In this document: one piece after another, positions 42,839 through 52,684 of the stretch
Layout of the letters: each line of letters opens with the position of its first letter
Numbering within the stretch: the stretch's first letter is position 1
Origin: CAWAMR01 sp963783095
GTDB taxonomy: Bacteria > Planctomycetota > Planctomycetia > Gemmatales > Gemmataceae
Direction: 5' to 3'
Length of the DNA: 64,000 nucleotides
Assembly: GCA_963783095.1 (NCBI GenBank)
Contig: CAWAMR010000008.1
Span: forward strand, 310,001-374,000
Notes under the pieces: generated by a model
The model's database searches: none
Told to the model about the DNA's origin: nothing
Seen by the model: only the letters and a program-made list of their open reading frames with translations
Made by a program: the position numbers and the translations under genes

Positions 42839-43480
42839 ATGAACATCATTGACGCTGCGGAAGCAATGGCCACCCTGGATAGGATGGTTGCCGCCGTGAA
42901 GGGCGACGAGGTGCAGGATTCCAAGTTTGCCAAGGCTCTGACGACGCTGGAAACTCTTTCTCGCAAGGAAGGCATCCCCCTGGCAATCGTGGGCGGTTTG
43001 GCGGCGATCCATCATGGCTACGAGCGCTTTACCAAGGATATCGACGTCGTGGTCCAGAGCGGCAATCTGGATCTCCTTGCCCGGATCGCCCCCCACTACG
43101 GAATTAAGGTGATCTGGAAAGATCCGGAAGGCTGGCACAAATTGCAATGCGAAGGCGTCCTGATTGATGTTGTTCCCGAGGGTCGCAAGGCTCGAAGGGA
43201 CGCACCGACCGCCATCCCGGGCCCCGAGCAGTTGGGGGTTCGTGAAGGCACCGGCTATGCGGCGATCGCCGGGTGGATGGAAACCAAACTGGGTTCGTAC
43301 CGCGTGCAAGACCAAGCAGACATCGTTCAAGTCATCAAGGTGACCAATCCTGCAACTCTGAGGAAAATCCGCAAGCACCTGAGCAAAGCGCACCCGATTT
43401 ATCTTCAGCGCTTTGACGAACTGCTCGAAGCCGCCAAAGAAGAAAAGGAGCAGGAGCGCGAACGCGGCGGGGCCAAATAG
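42839..43480 (+). CDS. Nucleotidyltransferase-fold protein (DUF6036/AbiEii-like)
   Basis: 213 residues. The core AIVGGLAAIHHGYERFTKDI with DVVV gives the GG...D.D pattern of minimal nucleotidyltransferases. A second acidic position could be the Asp in GVLIDVVPEG. The C-terminus is a charged helix (ELLEAAKEEKEQERERGG). Such folds occur in antitoxin/toxin and defence systems as well as stand-alone enzymes. A GGAG site precedes the ATG. It lies between the two group II intron relics. Confidence 0.65.
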   Translation: MNIIDAAEAMATLDRMVAAVKGDEVQDSKFAKALTTLETLSRKEGIPLAIVGGLAAIHHGYERFTKDIDVVVQSGNLDLLARIAPHYGIKVIWKDPEGWHKLQCEGVLIDVVPEGRKARRDAPTAIPGPEQLGVREGTGYAAIAGWMETKLGSYRVQDQADIVQVIKVTNPATLRKIRKHLSKAHPIYLQRFDELLEAAKEEKEQERERGGAK

Positions 43481-43520
43481 GTCCGCCGGGTGTACGGCGA
43501 TGTGTAATACCTGTGGATGT

Positions 43521-43592
43521 TAGCCGAATGCGTCGGAAGGCGCGCGTTCCGGTTCTCAGGAAAGGAAGTGCTGGTAACATCACTTCCTTACC
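43521..43592 (+). mobile_element. Group II intron relic, domains V and VI (copy 2)
   Basis: Domain V (43521-43555) reads TAGCCGAATGCG, then GTC-GGAA-GGC (GNRA loop), then CGCGCGTTCCGGTTC. The AGC triad and the closing stem AGCCG/CGGTT pair well. Domain VI (43558-43592) is a stem of 9 perfect pairs (AAGGAAGTG with CACTTCCTT) around CTGGTAACAT, ending in AC, a normal intron 3' end. No reverse transcriptase lies upstream; the nucleotidyltransferase-like gene ends at 43480. It is better preserved than copy 1. Confidence 0.68.
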
Positions 43593-43612
43593 CGACCGAG
43601 CGGAGCGTTTCG

Positions 43613-44002
43613 ATGTTTCGGACCGCTGAGTTTCGATCAACATTTGCGAACAACTGGCAGTTCGACGAAAACGAGAACCCGATAGCACCGGGAGTCCGTG
43701 AGTTGGCTGACACAATCGCGCGAGAACTTGAATCTCGTGCGAATGTCGTCTCCCTTATCGAGCAACACAGCTATTACGCCTGGTCATTCGAGGCGAAGTT
43801 CGCGGGATGCCGGTTTGTCAATGTTCTCAACCCTGGAGACGAGGCGTGCTACCTCACCGTACAGCTTTGTTGGTACGGTGCGCGCGTTTTGCTACTTCAG
43901 CGACCGCGAAAGAGATTCGACACATATTGTTCGATTCTGGAGGCGTCTCTTGCCGCGATTCAGGGGGTGTCCGATGTGGTTTGGCAGCCCTATCGAAGTT
44001 AG
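43613..44002 (+). CDS. Hypothetical protein
   Basis: About 129 residues from the ATG at 43613. The open frame extends to 43517 but that part is intron relic. It reads FRSTFANNWQFDENENPIAP, then a Cys-containing beta-rich middle (FVNVLNPGDEACYLTVQLCW). No family recognised, no membrane segment. It begins 21 bases after the group II relic, so the intron may have inserted in its upstream region. Confidence 0.45.
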   Translation: MFRTAEFRSTFANNWQFDENENPIAPGVRELADTIARELESRANVVSLIEQHSYYAWSFEAKFAGCRFVNVLNPGDEACYLTVQLCWYGARVLLLQRPRKRFDTYCSILEASLAAIQGVSDVVWQPYRS

Positions 44003-44099
44003 CAGTCGAACCGGCGCATGCAAATATAATGGTGTTGTTGATCAAGAAGAGTTGGCCGCCTAGATCGCTGGCAAGAATCCCATAACAAGAGGTCCGTCG

Positions 44100-44363
44100 A
44101 TGACGAACGAACGTCCGTGCCCCAAGTGGGCTATTTGGGGGGCCACGTGGTTTTGCGCTTTGCTTTCGGCCATCACCGTTATTGGCATGATAGCGATTTA
44201 CGCGACCACCGGCGGTGCCAACCCCAGCATGCTTCTGGTATTCCTGTGCAACTTGCCGCAGGTGTTCATGGCCGCGGCTTACCCGGTGAAGCGCGCGCAC
44301 GAGCGGATCCAAGCTCTTGAGAATCGGGTGCGCGAACTCGAAGCGGCACAGGCCGCGAAGTGA
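44100..44363 (+). CDS. Small two-helix membrane protein with C-terminal coiled coil
   Basis: 87 residues: two hydrophobic helices (WAIWGATWFCALLSAITVIG and PSMLLVFLCNLPQVFMAAAY), then a short coiled-coil tail RIQALENRVRELEAAQ. No ribosome site better than AAGAGG upstream. Function unknown. Confidence 0.5.
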   Translation: MTNERPCPKWAIWGATWFCALLSAITVIGMIAIYATTGGANPSMLLVFLCNLPQVFMAAAYPVKRAHERIQALENRVRELEAAQAAK

Positions 44364-44500
44364 CGCGGAGTAGACGGAGCGGAAGCCGCGGCAGCGATGT
44401 CTACCTATGAGACTTTTGCCTGCGCCTGTCCAATGGTGGCTGCAAGTTACGAGTCGCCAATGAGCAAATTGCAAAGGCTGGCAATCGTGGTTTTGCAGAT

Positions 44501-45364
44501 ATGAGGTTCTTGCTATTCAAGAGCCCCGACAACAATCGCGCCGAACTTGTCGTTCGCCCACATTCGTTCGTACACGAAATAGCCCAGTGCATGGGGTGGT
44601 CCATGTGGCTTCGTCCCTGGCATGTCATCGTTTGCGTCGTTACCTTGGCCATTGTGCTGATCGGCTGCGCATACACGGCGGGCGACCGGGCGAAAGATAT
44701 ACTCCTTGGCCTCGGCGTCAATTTGCTTTCTTCGGTCGTTTTTTTCGTCCTCCTCGAGCTCTATTGGCAAAAGATGAAGCGCACCAATGGGAAAGAGGTT
44801 GACGGGTTCGATTATCTCAAGTTTGCCCGGAATATCGGGAAGTCCAAGACAGTACGGATGCTCGCGACCTTTATCTACCCCTTCACGGATCATCCCAAGC
44901 ACAGCGCCGAACGACAGGCTCTGCTCCAGGCGCTGACAGAAACGATCCGCCGGCCGTTGTTTACCGGGATGCAAATCCTCTTCCTCCACCCGGAGAGCCC
45001 GGCCGCCCAATCTCGCGCCGCCGAGCGGAAGGATGATGATGTCCTGCGGCGTATGCAAGAAGCGCTGTCAACGCTGCGTGGGCTTGTTAAGCTGTTCGAG
45101 GGCGATCCGCTGCGCTACCGGCTCGAGATCAGGCTGTACTGGAGAACGCCTCCCTTCTCACTGTTCCAGATGGATAACTTTGCTTCCATGTCGTTTTACT
45201 TTCGGGATCGTCCGATCAGCGAAGTCACCCGTTATGAGTTCTTCATGGACTCTGCGATCGGGGTGTTCGTTGAGAAGACGTTCGATGATCTCTGGCGCGA
45301 TGAACGAACCGTCACCTTGGAGGACTATCTTCAGCAAAGTCCCACGGCAAGTTCACAGGCCTGA
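44501..45364 (+). CDS. Membrane-anchored protein with PLD-like/DUF5919-like cytoplasmic domain
   Basis: 287 residues. Two membrane helices near residues 38-60 and 66-88 (VIVCVVTLAIVLIGCAY; LLSSVVFFVLLELYW). A soluble domain follows, with TVRMLATFIYPFTDH, then a helix, then GMQILFLHPESPAAQSRAAE, RLEIRLYWRTPPFSLFQMDN and ASMSFYF. This order of strands matches PLD-fold effector-like domains that lack the HKD motif, found in bacterial regulators and defence proteins. No HKD is seen here. Role unknown; a sensor or effector at the membrane is possible. Confidence 0.5.
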   Translation: MRFLLFKSPDNNRAELVVRPHSFVHEIAQCMGWSMWLRPWHVIVCVVTLAIVLIGCAYTAGDRAKDILLGLGVNLLSSVVFFVLLELYWQKMKRTNGKEVDGFDYLKFARNIGKSKTVRMLATFIYPFTDHPKHSAERQALLQALTETIRRPLFTGMQILFLHPESPAAQSRAAERKDDDVLRRMQEALSTLRGLVKLFEGDPLRYRLEIRLYWRTPPFSLFQMDNFASMSFYFRDRPISEVTRYEFFMDSAIGVFVEKTFDDLWRDERTVTLEDYLQQSPTASSQA

Positions 45365-45727
45365 CTCGAAGCTGCAGATGACCGGGGCCGCTTACCTGCG
45401 TCATTTCCCCAGACGGGCAGACTTTCAAGGGGACAAACCAACTCCGACGCCCGGATGACCGGCCGTGAGCTGTCCGAGGCCAAGATGGAGCACAACTTCC
45501 GCAATGGGCCGCGTAGAAAAAGACGTGGCGACCCATGTTCCTGAACCTACGTACCGAACCGACCGACAAGAAAAAAACGATTCCTCGAACCCGATTTCTC
45601 AAGTGAATCCTTGACCTTTCCCCTCGATCGCGGTACGATTCACCCTGTCCTACCTCCCGCGGCAAGGCTGCCCCCCACCGCTCCTGATCGCTTTTTTATC
45701 CATGAACCACCAACCTTCGGAGGCCCC
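45365..45727. other. Intergenic region upstream of the PPC-domain protein
   Basis: No supported gene here. The last third contains a good promoter (separate entry). An in-frame extension from 45611 exists but lacks a ribosome site and signal peptide, so I start the gene at 45728. Confidence 0.4.
45611..45639 (+). promoter_or_regulatory. Sigma70-type promoter for the PPC-domain protein
   Basis: TTGACC at 45611-45616 and TACGAT at 45634-45639 are separated by exactly 17 bases. The -10 box lies 88 bases before the ATG, which allows a leader of about 80 bases. Confidence 0.5.
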
Positions 45728-48428
45728 ATGCGCTGGATGACTCTCCGCGTTTTGGTCCTCGGTTTTACGTTGCTGTTGTCGGCAACGTCCCTGGCCCAAC
45801 AACAGCAACCCGGTCCCCCGTTGCCCCACCTCGACAGCATTTTTCCGCTCGGGGGAAAGCTTGGAACCACGGTAAGTGAAGTCAGCCTCATTGGCACCGA
45901 TCTCGAAGGGGCCGATGCCCTGCTGTTTAACCATAACGGCATCAAGGCCGTGTTGATCGAACCACCGATGCCGAAGCCGATGGTCGATCCAAAGAAGGAT
46001 CCGAAGAAAGACCCCAAGAAAGACCCCAAGAAAGATCCGAAAATGCAGCCCAAGGCTGCTGCCCGGGGGCCGAGCAAGTTCAACGTGACCATTGCCGGCG
46101 ATGTCCCGGTGGGTATCTACGATGTGCGCGTGGTCAACAAGTGGGGCGTCAGCAATCCACGTTCGTTCGTCGTCGGTGATTTGACGGAGGTGAATGAAAA
46201 GGAGCCGAACAACGACGTGCCCGAGGCGCAAAAGGTCGAGATCAACACCACCATCAACGGCGTTATTTCCGCACCGACCGACGTCGATTACAGTGTTTTC
46301 ACCGGCAAGAAGGGGCAGCGAATCATTCTAAGCTGCCTCAGTACCAGCATCGATTCCCGGCTCATGCCGATGGTCGAATTGTTCGATGTTGCCGGCAAAC
46401 GCCTCACGTTCAATCGCAACTACTACTACAACGACGCCGTTGCCGATGCCGTGCTGCCTGTCGATGGCGATTATTATGTTCGTCTGTCGCAATTCACCTA
46501 CACTGCGGGCGGCCCGCAATACTTTTATCGCCTCAGCATCACGACGGCCCCCTGGATCGATGCGGTGTTTCCACCGATGGTCGAGCCGGGCAAACCTGCC
46601 CAGGTGACGCTTTATGGTCGCAACCTTCCCGGCGGCACACCGGAAGCGGGTGGTCAGGGTCTGGAAAAACTCACGGTCACGATCACCCCACCTGCCGATC
46701 CTATGGCAGCGCAAAGGCTTACTTTCCCCGGACGCGTCGATCCGAAATCCGCTGCCCTCGACGGCTTTGAGTATCACCTCAAGGGGCCGGCCGGCTCCTC
46801 GAACAGCGTTCTCATCGCTCTGGCATCGGCCAAGGTCTATCTCGAACGTGAGGGGAACGACAAGCCCGAAACGGCGGAAGCGATACCGGTCCCCTGCGAA
46901 GTCGCCGGTCGAATCGACAAACCCCACGATCGGGACTGGTACTCGTTCGAGGCCAAAAAAGGTGAAATCTTCAGCATCGAACTGTGGAGCGATCGGATGG
47001 GCGGTCAGTCGGATTTCTTCTTTTCGATTCGCAACAGCAAGGCCATGACCGACATGACCGAGCAGGACGATAATACCGAAATCATGAATAACGTGCAGTT
47101 TTTCACGCGCACCAATGATCCGCCGATATACAAGTTCACGGCCCCGGAGGATGGCAAATACCTGATCCAGGTCACGAGCCGGGAAGCCAATTTCTTGTAT
47201 GGCCCACGCGTTGCGTATCGCCTGCGCGTGACACCGGAAAAACCCGACTTCAGGCTGATCGCGATGCCTGCCGCCAATAATCATCCGGATACAACTGTGC
47301 TTCGCGCGGATGGCAATCAGTATTTCGACGTCTTCGCCTTCCGTATGGACGGCTTTACCGGCCCCATCGCGCTCACCGCAGAAGGACTTCCTGCCGGTGT
47401 CACATGCGTGCCCCAGATCATCGGCAACGGCAGCAAGCAAGGCTCTCTCGTAGTCAGTGCGGCCGCGAGTGTGAAGGACGGCCAGGCAATGATTACGGTT
47501 AAGGGAACCGCGACGATTGGCGGGCTGCCCGTTGCGCGTGAAGCACGCAGCGCCACGATCACCTGGGCCACCCCAAATAACCAGAATGTGCCGACGATCG
47601 CTCGCCTGGATCGCGGGTTGGTCCTTTGCATCCGCGACAAAGCTCCATTTCGGATTGACCTGGATTTGAACAAGGCGTTCGTCAAGAAGGAGCAGAAAAT
47701 TGACTTGCCGCTCTTGCTCAAGCAGGGCGACAAGTTGACGGTTCCATACAACGTAGTCCGCATCCTCCCTGAGGCCAAGCAGCCTATCATCTTGCAACAG
47801 ATCATCAATCCGCAAGGCGTGCAGGCTTCTCCAGTGACGATCAGCAATGGCCAGCCTTTGCCCCCGGTTGCACCGGACAAGAAGGAAGGCACGTTTGTCG
47901 TCGATGTAAAGGCGAACGCGGTGCCGGGTACTTACACGGTCGCACTGAAGACCTCGATGCCGGTGCCCTTCGTGAAAGATCCTGCGACCAAGAAAAGTCA
48001 AAATGTGACCTATGTCCAGGCTACGACACCGATCACCATCAAAGTCTTGCCACCCTCTCTCGGCAAGTTGACGGTCACTGGCCCAACGGGCAGCCTCAAA
48101 CCGGGTAGCAATAGCGATGTCACCATTAAAGTGGTGCGCGACTACGATTATGCGGGTGAATTCAAAGTCAAAGTCGTGCTGCCGACGGGCGCCAAAGGGG
48201 CTCAGCGTCGATGAAGTGACGATCCCGGCAGGCAAGAACGAAGCCAAGGCGACTCTCAAAGTTGCAGCGGATGCCCCGGCCGGAGCGGTGAACAACGTGG
48301 TCGTTCAAGCGACCGGGATGGTGGAGGGCAAAGTCGCCCTCACCAGCGAAGCGAAGTTTAGCACGAGCATTGAAAAGGTGGTCCCGCCCAAAAAGATTGA
48401 TAAGGTCGCTCCTCCGAAGAAAAAATAG
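45728..48428 (+). CDS. Secreted protein with pre-peptidase (PPC)-type domains, one frameshift
   Basis: The ATG at 45728 follows CGGAGG and starts a signal peptide (MRWMTLRVLVLGFTLLLSAT). The mature protein has an Ig-like strand region, a low-complexity DPKKDPKK run (residues about 80-98), then EKEPNNDVPEAQKVEINTTI. PPC-like domains follow (DVDYSVFTGKKGQRIILSCL; DGDYYVRLSQFTY; DRDWYSFEAKKGEIFSIELW). The frame changes near 48200 and ends with KKIDKVAPPKKK. About 900 residues. Such exported modular proteins are frequent in planctomycetes and probably bind or display at the cell surface. No peptidase active site seen. Confidence 0.8.
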
Positions 48429-48433
48429 TCATT

Positions 48434-48486
48434 AGTGTTTAGTGTTTGGTGTTTAGTGAAGCACCAAACACCTAACACCAAACACC
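48434..48486. repeat. Imperfect 25-bp hairpin of GTGTTTAGTG words
   Basis: Left arm 48434-48458 and right arm 48462-48486 pair at 21 of 25 positions across a 3-base loop. The words GTGTTT and AAACAC repeat within each arm. It sits between the PPC-type gene and the cytochrome/WD40 gene and may end the first transcript. Related word arrays occur at 16751 and 61964. Confidence 0.6.
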
Positions 48487-48508
48487 AAACTCTAAACTCT
48501 AAACACTT

Positions 48509-49977
48509 ATGAAAACCTATTCTTTTAGCTTTGCATTGTTGTTGCTCTCCGGGTCACTGGCAGTAGCCCAGGAGAAAAAAGTAAAATTTGAGCCGATTCC
48601 CGTGATCAAACTGGATCGCAAAGACCTGGTGATCTACGAGAAGGACATTCATCCGATTTTCGAGAACAAGTGTATTGTCTGCCACGCCGGCAAGAACACC
48701 GAAGGCAAACTCGATCTTTCCAGCCATGAAAAGCTGATGAAAGGCGGAGCCGCACGGCAACCCCATCGTTGCCGGGAAGTCCGCCGAGAGCCTTATTGTG
48801 AAACTTTCGGGCCGGACACAAGATCCCTCCATGCCGCCGGGCAAGAAGGATGAGCCTTTGACACCCCAGGAACTTGCCTTGGTGAAACTGTGGATCGATC
48901 AAGGGGCTAAACCGCCGACCATGGCGATCGTCAAGCCGAAGGTCGTTCTGGGTGTGCCGCCGCCAGTTGTGCATCCCGTGCGGGCGGTGGCCGTCAGTTC
49001 CGACAAGTTGCCGATTATCGCATCGGGTCGCGGCAATCAGATCCACCTCTATAATGTGGTCGAAGACAAAAAGGCGGTCGATGTCAAATTCAGCAAGACT
49101 CTGATCGATCCCGGCTTGACCACTCCCGACAAGAAGCCTGTCTCGGCAGCGCATCTTTCTCTGGTCGAGTCGATGGCATTTGCGCCCGATGGCAAGACAC
49201 TGGCTTCGGGCAGTTTCCAGGAGGTGATTCTCTGGGATGTGGCGAGTGGCAAGATCAAGCAAAAAATTCCAGGCTTTGCCGATCGCGTGGTCGCCATCGC
49301 TTACTCACCGGATGGCAAGTATTTCGCCACCGGCGGCGGCGCATCCCACCGAAGACGGCGAACTGAAGATCTTCGACGCGAGCGGGAAACTCGTCAACGA
49401 TATCAAAAATGCACATAGCGACACGGTGTTCGGCGTTTGCTTCAGTCCGGACAACACCAAACTCGCTTCGTGCGGAGCGGACAAGTTCGTGAAGACCTGG
49501 ATGGTGCCCACGGGCAAGGCGATCAAGCAGTTTGAAGGCCACACCCATCATGTTCTGGGCGTAGGCTGGACTCCGGATGGGAAATTCCTTGCGTCCTGCG
49601 GGGCCGACAACAACGTGAAGATCTGGGATTTTGAAAAAGGCGAGCAGTCGAAGACCGTCAACGCTCACACCAAGCAGGCGACCAGCCTGTTGTTTGTCGG
49701 CAAGACCAGCAACTTCCTGACCACGAGCGGGGATTTCTCGGTAAAGATGTGGAACAAGGACGGCGGCAACATGCGAACCTTCAGCGGCAATAGCGATTTC
49801 GTATTCGCGGTCGCAGCCAGTGCCGACGGGAAGATCATCGTGACCGGCGGCGAGGATGGAGCAGTCCGAGTCTACAACGGCGATTCGGGCGGAGCACCGA
49901 CGAAAGTGCTGTACCCTCCGGGCCAAGAGCCCAAAAAGGAAGAACCGAAGAAAGATGCACCCAAGAAAAAGAAGTGA
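48509..49977 (+). CDS. Cytochrome c-type (CxxCH) and WD40-repeat protein, two frameshifts
   Basis: A signal peptide (SFALLLLSGSLAVAQ) is followed by a planctomycete-type cytochrome segment: IYEKDIHPIFENKCIVCH carries one heme motif. After a frame change near 48752 it continues NPIVAGKSAESLIVKLSG and DPSMPPGKKDEPLT. Seven or so WD40-type blades follow (FAPDGKTLASGSFQEVILWD; CFSPDNTKLASCGADKFVKT; GWTPDGKFLASCGADNNVKI). Another frame change is near 49341. The tail is Lys-rich (KKEEPKKDAPKKKK). Likely periplasmic; the role of these hybrids is unknown. Typical planctomycete architecture. Confidence 0.82.
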
Positions 49978-49998
49978 TCCTCATAACTGCCGAGAGTT

Positions 49999-50145
49999 GT
50001 TGGGCGTGAATGCTCGCCCAACTGGGCTTTACTACATCGCCCTTCCAGAGCTAGGTCGTTGCCACTGAAGCCCTCAAACCATCGAGCACCCAGCCCTGGA
50101 AGGGCGTCGCAGTAAAGCCCAGGGTGAGGCTTTGCGAACCCTGGG
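49999..50145. repeat. Compound palindromic element (three hairpins) between convergent genes
   Basis: Hairpin A: GTTGGGCG 49999-50006 with CGCCCAAC 50015-50022, perfect. Long arms: 50023-50052 and 50092-50121 pair at 26 of 30 positions. Hairpin B: CCCAGGGT 50118-50125 with ACCCTGGG 50138-50145, perfect. Together they fold like a cloverleaf. It fills the gap between the stop of the WD40 gene and the stop of hom. It may be a bidirectional terminator or a REP-type mobile palindrome. Confidence 0.7.
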
Positions 50146-50153
50146 AAAATCTC

Positions 50154-51449
50154 TCAATCGTCCACCGAGAAATAGACTCCCGGTGGAACAACGCCGTTCA
50201 ATATGTTGATGCGTTCCACCGCTGTTCGAAATTTCCCGGTTGGGACGTAGTGGGTCATAATCACTAATGGCACAACCTGACCTTCATGCTCTTCAATCGC
50301 CTCGTGTTGAATCACCGAAGCGATACTGATTTGGTGGTCGGCCAGGGCACGCGCCACATCCGCCAGCATGCCGGGTTTATCTTCAACCAACACTCGCAAA
50401 TAATATCGGCTCCGCACGCCTTCGGAAGGGCGCAACGCCACACCTCGACCACCGGGACTCCATAACTTCGCCGCAGCGAAGGTGCGCTGGGCTCGTCCCA
50501 CAGCCAAGTCGATCAAGTCGGCGACGACTGAACTTGCCGTCGGCATCGCCCCAGCACCGGCCCCCTGGAACATCATTTCACCGACCGCATCGCCGTGTAC
50601 CTGGATCGCGTTAAAGGCACCGCGAACTTGCGCGAGCATATCTTTATGTCGCAAGAGTACCGGAGCAACGTGGAGCCACTTCATGGCGATCGAGCCAGGC
50701 TTCCGCGAGCAATTTAATCGTATATCCCAACTCGTGAGCAAAGCGAAGGTCCATCGGATGCAATTCGGCAATGCCGATACGTTCGATGTCTTCAATCTTG
50801 GCCGTGACGCCAAACGCAATTTGCGCCAAAATCGCCAGCTTGTGCGCTGCATCGGTGCCATCGACATCGAGGGTCGGGTCGGCTTCGGCGTAGCCCAGCA
50901 CTGCGCCTCGGCCAGGGCATCGCGGTAGGTGTTGCCCTGGTCCGACATCGAACTCAGGATGAAGTTGCTGGTGCCGTTGAGTATCCCTTGAATCGCCGTG
51001 ATTTGGTTGCCGGAAAGAGATTGCAAAAGCGCTGCAACGATCGGAATTCCACCGGCAACACTGGCCTCAAAGCAGACTACTCGTTCATGTCTGCGTGCTG
51101 CTTCAAAGATCTCTCGGCCATGTTCTGCGAGCAACGCTTTATTGGCTGTGACGACGTGTTTGCCTGCCGAGAGAGCATCCAGCACTACCTGTTTGGCGAT
51201 AGCCGTTCCGCCAATTAATTCACATACGACATGGACATCAGGATCGCGGATCGCGGCGGGAATATCGGTGCTTATCAAGGAAGGGTTGATTCCGGGACGC
51301 GGCTTGTCTTTATTCTGAACGACGACTCGGCGAAGTTGCAGCGGACGTCCCGCACGGTGCGTGATCCGATCTCGTTGTTCGAGGAGAAGTTTGGCAACAC
51401 CGCCGCCAACGGTGCCGCAGCCGATCATTGCAATACCAAGTGTATCCAT
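50154..51449 (-). CDS. hom: Homoserine dehydrogenase with ACT domain, two compensating frameshifts
   Basis: Reduces aspartate semialdehyde to homoserine for threonine and methionine synthesis. The NAD(P) site is IGCGTVGGGVAKLL. HVVTANKALLAEHG, FEASVAGGIPIV and ILNGTSNFIL mark the catalytic domain. A C-terminal ACT domain (YYLRVLVEDKPGMLADVARA) should bind a regulating amino acid. Between about 50900 and 50678 the correct frame is another one (LGYAEADPTLDVDGTDAAHK, HPMDLRFAHELGYTIKLLAE), so two one-base errors compensate. Length of about 431 residues is normal. Confidence 0.92.
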   Translation of the reverse strand: MDTLGIAMIGCGTVGGGVAKLLLEQRDRITHRAGRPLQLRRVVVQNKDKPRPGINPSLISTDIPAAIRDPDVHVVCELIGGTAIAKQVVLDALSAGKHVVTANKALLAEHGREIFEAARRHERVVCFEASVAGGIPIVAALLQSLSGNQITAIQGILNGTSNFILSSMSDQGNTYRDALAEAQCWATPKPTRPSMSMAPMQRTSWRFWRKLRLASRPRLKTSNVSALPNCIRWTFALLTSWDIRLNCSRKPGSIAMKWLHVAPVLLRHKDMLAQVRGAFNAIQVHGDAVGEMMFQGAGAGAMPTASSVVADLIDLAVGRAQRTFAAAKLWSPGGRGVALRPSEGVRSRYYLRVLVEDKPGMLADVARALADHQISIASVIQHEAIEEHEGQVVPLVIMTHYVPTGKFRTAVERINILNGVVPPGVYFSVDD

Positions 51450-51505
51450 TCGTTTTTCCTACCCTTGTCGAAACGGTTCGCGCTGCAGAAGTTGGATAGT
51501 ATCGC

Positions 51506-51817
51506 TCAATTCTTTTTGGATCCTGGCTGAATGGTGCGTTCGTCCGAAAGCTCGATGCGATCCGGTGTGCCGGCACGTCCGCCAATGAGTCCAATAAGCG
51601 CCCCCGCGGCCATTTTGAAGACGGTTTCGCAACCATCGGCGAGTCGTTGCTGAATGATGGATGGCTTCTCGCCAGCCAGGAAGGCGACACAAATCCAAAC
51701 GGTCAAAGTGCTGATCGCCAGGACAATGACAATCCAAACAACGAATCGAAAGAGTGGGTTGGTTGAAACGATTGCTTGTTTTTTCGGGGGCATTTGAATC
51801 TGATCACTTTCTGCCAA
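51506..51817 (-). CDS. Small membrane protein, unknown
   Basis: 103 residues with two hydrophobic helices (FVVWIVIVLAISTLTVWICV and ETVFKMAAGALIGLIGG). The second has a Gly-rich helix-packing pattern. Its start overlaps the end of the upstream gene by 14 bases, indicating a coupled pair. No family recognised. Confidence 0.55.
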   Translation of the reverse strand: MAESDQIQMPPKKQAIVSTNPLFRFVVWIVIVLAISTLTVWICVAFLAGEKPSIIQQRLADGCETVFKMAAGALIGLIGGRAGTPDRIELSDERTIQPGSKKN

Positions 51818-52277
51818 TAACCCGGCCTGTCATTAAGTCAATTGCAGTCGTTTGGAACGGGTGGCGAATCGTATTCCATAACAGCAGCCAGCAAGTTTTC
51901 AGGTAGCCAGATGAAGGTATTCGGACTCGAAAAGCATCAACGTCATCTGGAAATCCGGATTCGTGTTTACCGTTGTCTTCAATCCTTTCTTCCGGCCTTC
52001 GCACGGAGTAGGCCTCAAGATTGTCGAGTGATTGCTGCGGTGCCAAAGTGAGAACCGTTTCTTGTACGAAAGTACGAAGAACTCCCTGGAGTTCTGTTTC
52101 ATGGCCAACCAAGAATAGACTCTCGTAGCCAGATGGTCGCTTCTGAAACGCCAAAAATGCGTCGATGGCTACCGTGCTTGGATCGAGTTGGGACAAATTG
52201 CTGTTCGCGTTCTTGACGATTTTGTTGGCGTAGTCGAAGAGCAAGCCAAAAACGATCTTGGTCTGTGTGTCGTTCAT
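51804..52277 (-). CDS. Hypothetical protein coupled to a small membrane protein
   Basis: 157 residues, mainly soluble: KIVFGLLFDYANKIVKNANS, then a region rich in Glu/Ser. One hydrophobic segment near the end (YLKTCWLLLWNTI) could be membrane-associated. A GGAGTAAATC sequence precedes the ATG. It overlaps the next gene by 14 bases, so the two proteins may work together. No known domain. Confidence 0.55.
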   Translation of the reverse strand: MNDTQTKIVFGLLFDYANKIVKNANSNLSQLDPSTVAIDAFLAFQKRPSGYESLFLVGHETELQGVLRTFVQETVLTLAPQQSLDNLEAYSVRRPEERIEDNGKHESGFPDDVDAFRVRIPSSGYLKTCWLLLWNTIRHPFQTTAIDLMTGRVIGRK

Positions 52278-52684
52278 GATTTACTCCAGGTGCAGTTCAT
52301 GGTTTTCGAAATCCGTACCAAGGACCGGACACCCAATCCACCATAAAACCTTTTGCATGACGAAGCAGGTGTCGGCTCCGATCTTGACTTCGTTCAATGA
52401 CATTGCTGATTATAGCAGCTAAATCGAATGATATCACCGACATCTGTGACGAGTAAACAAAGGAAGTCGGCGCTGGCTGGGCTGCATCCCGTTGATAGAA
52501 GTTTACGGCACGGGAATAGAATGGCGGAAGCCCAAGAATATGTTGCCGCTCGACGGCGCAGCCGCCACCGCTAAATTGAAACGCGAATTGCTCCGCGATT
52601 TCGATCAACTGGAATTCCTCTTCAGAGAGTCTTCGTTGCACAATCTTGGTTTCAAACGACCGATCCCTGGTGTTGCATAAACGG
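52278..52684. other. Gap downstream of secA, no clear gene
   Basis: Two weak open frames exist: a minus-strand one at 52297-52641 and a plus-strand one at 52450-52680 without an ATG start. Neither has a ribosome site or recognisable domain. I list the stretch as non-coding or decayed. Confidence 0.4.

Noticed and set aside
46328..48295. 655-codon minus-strand open frame
   Set aside because: It lies opposite the PPC-type protein, which has signal peptide, ribosome site and promoter; the minus frame has only low-complexity sequence.
52297..52641. Minus-strand 114-codon frame after secA, and a plus-strand frame at 52450-52680
   Set aside because: Neither has a ribosome site or family resemblance, and they overlap on opposite strands; evidence is too weak to call either.
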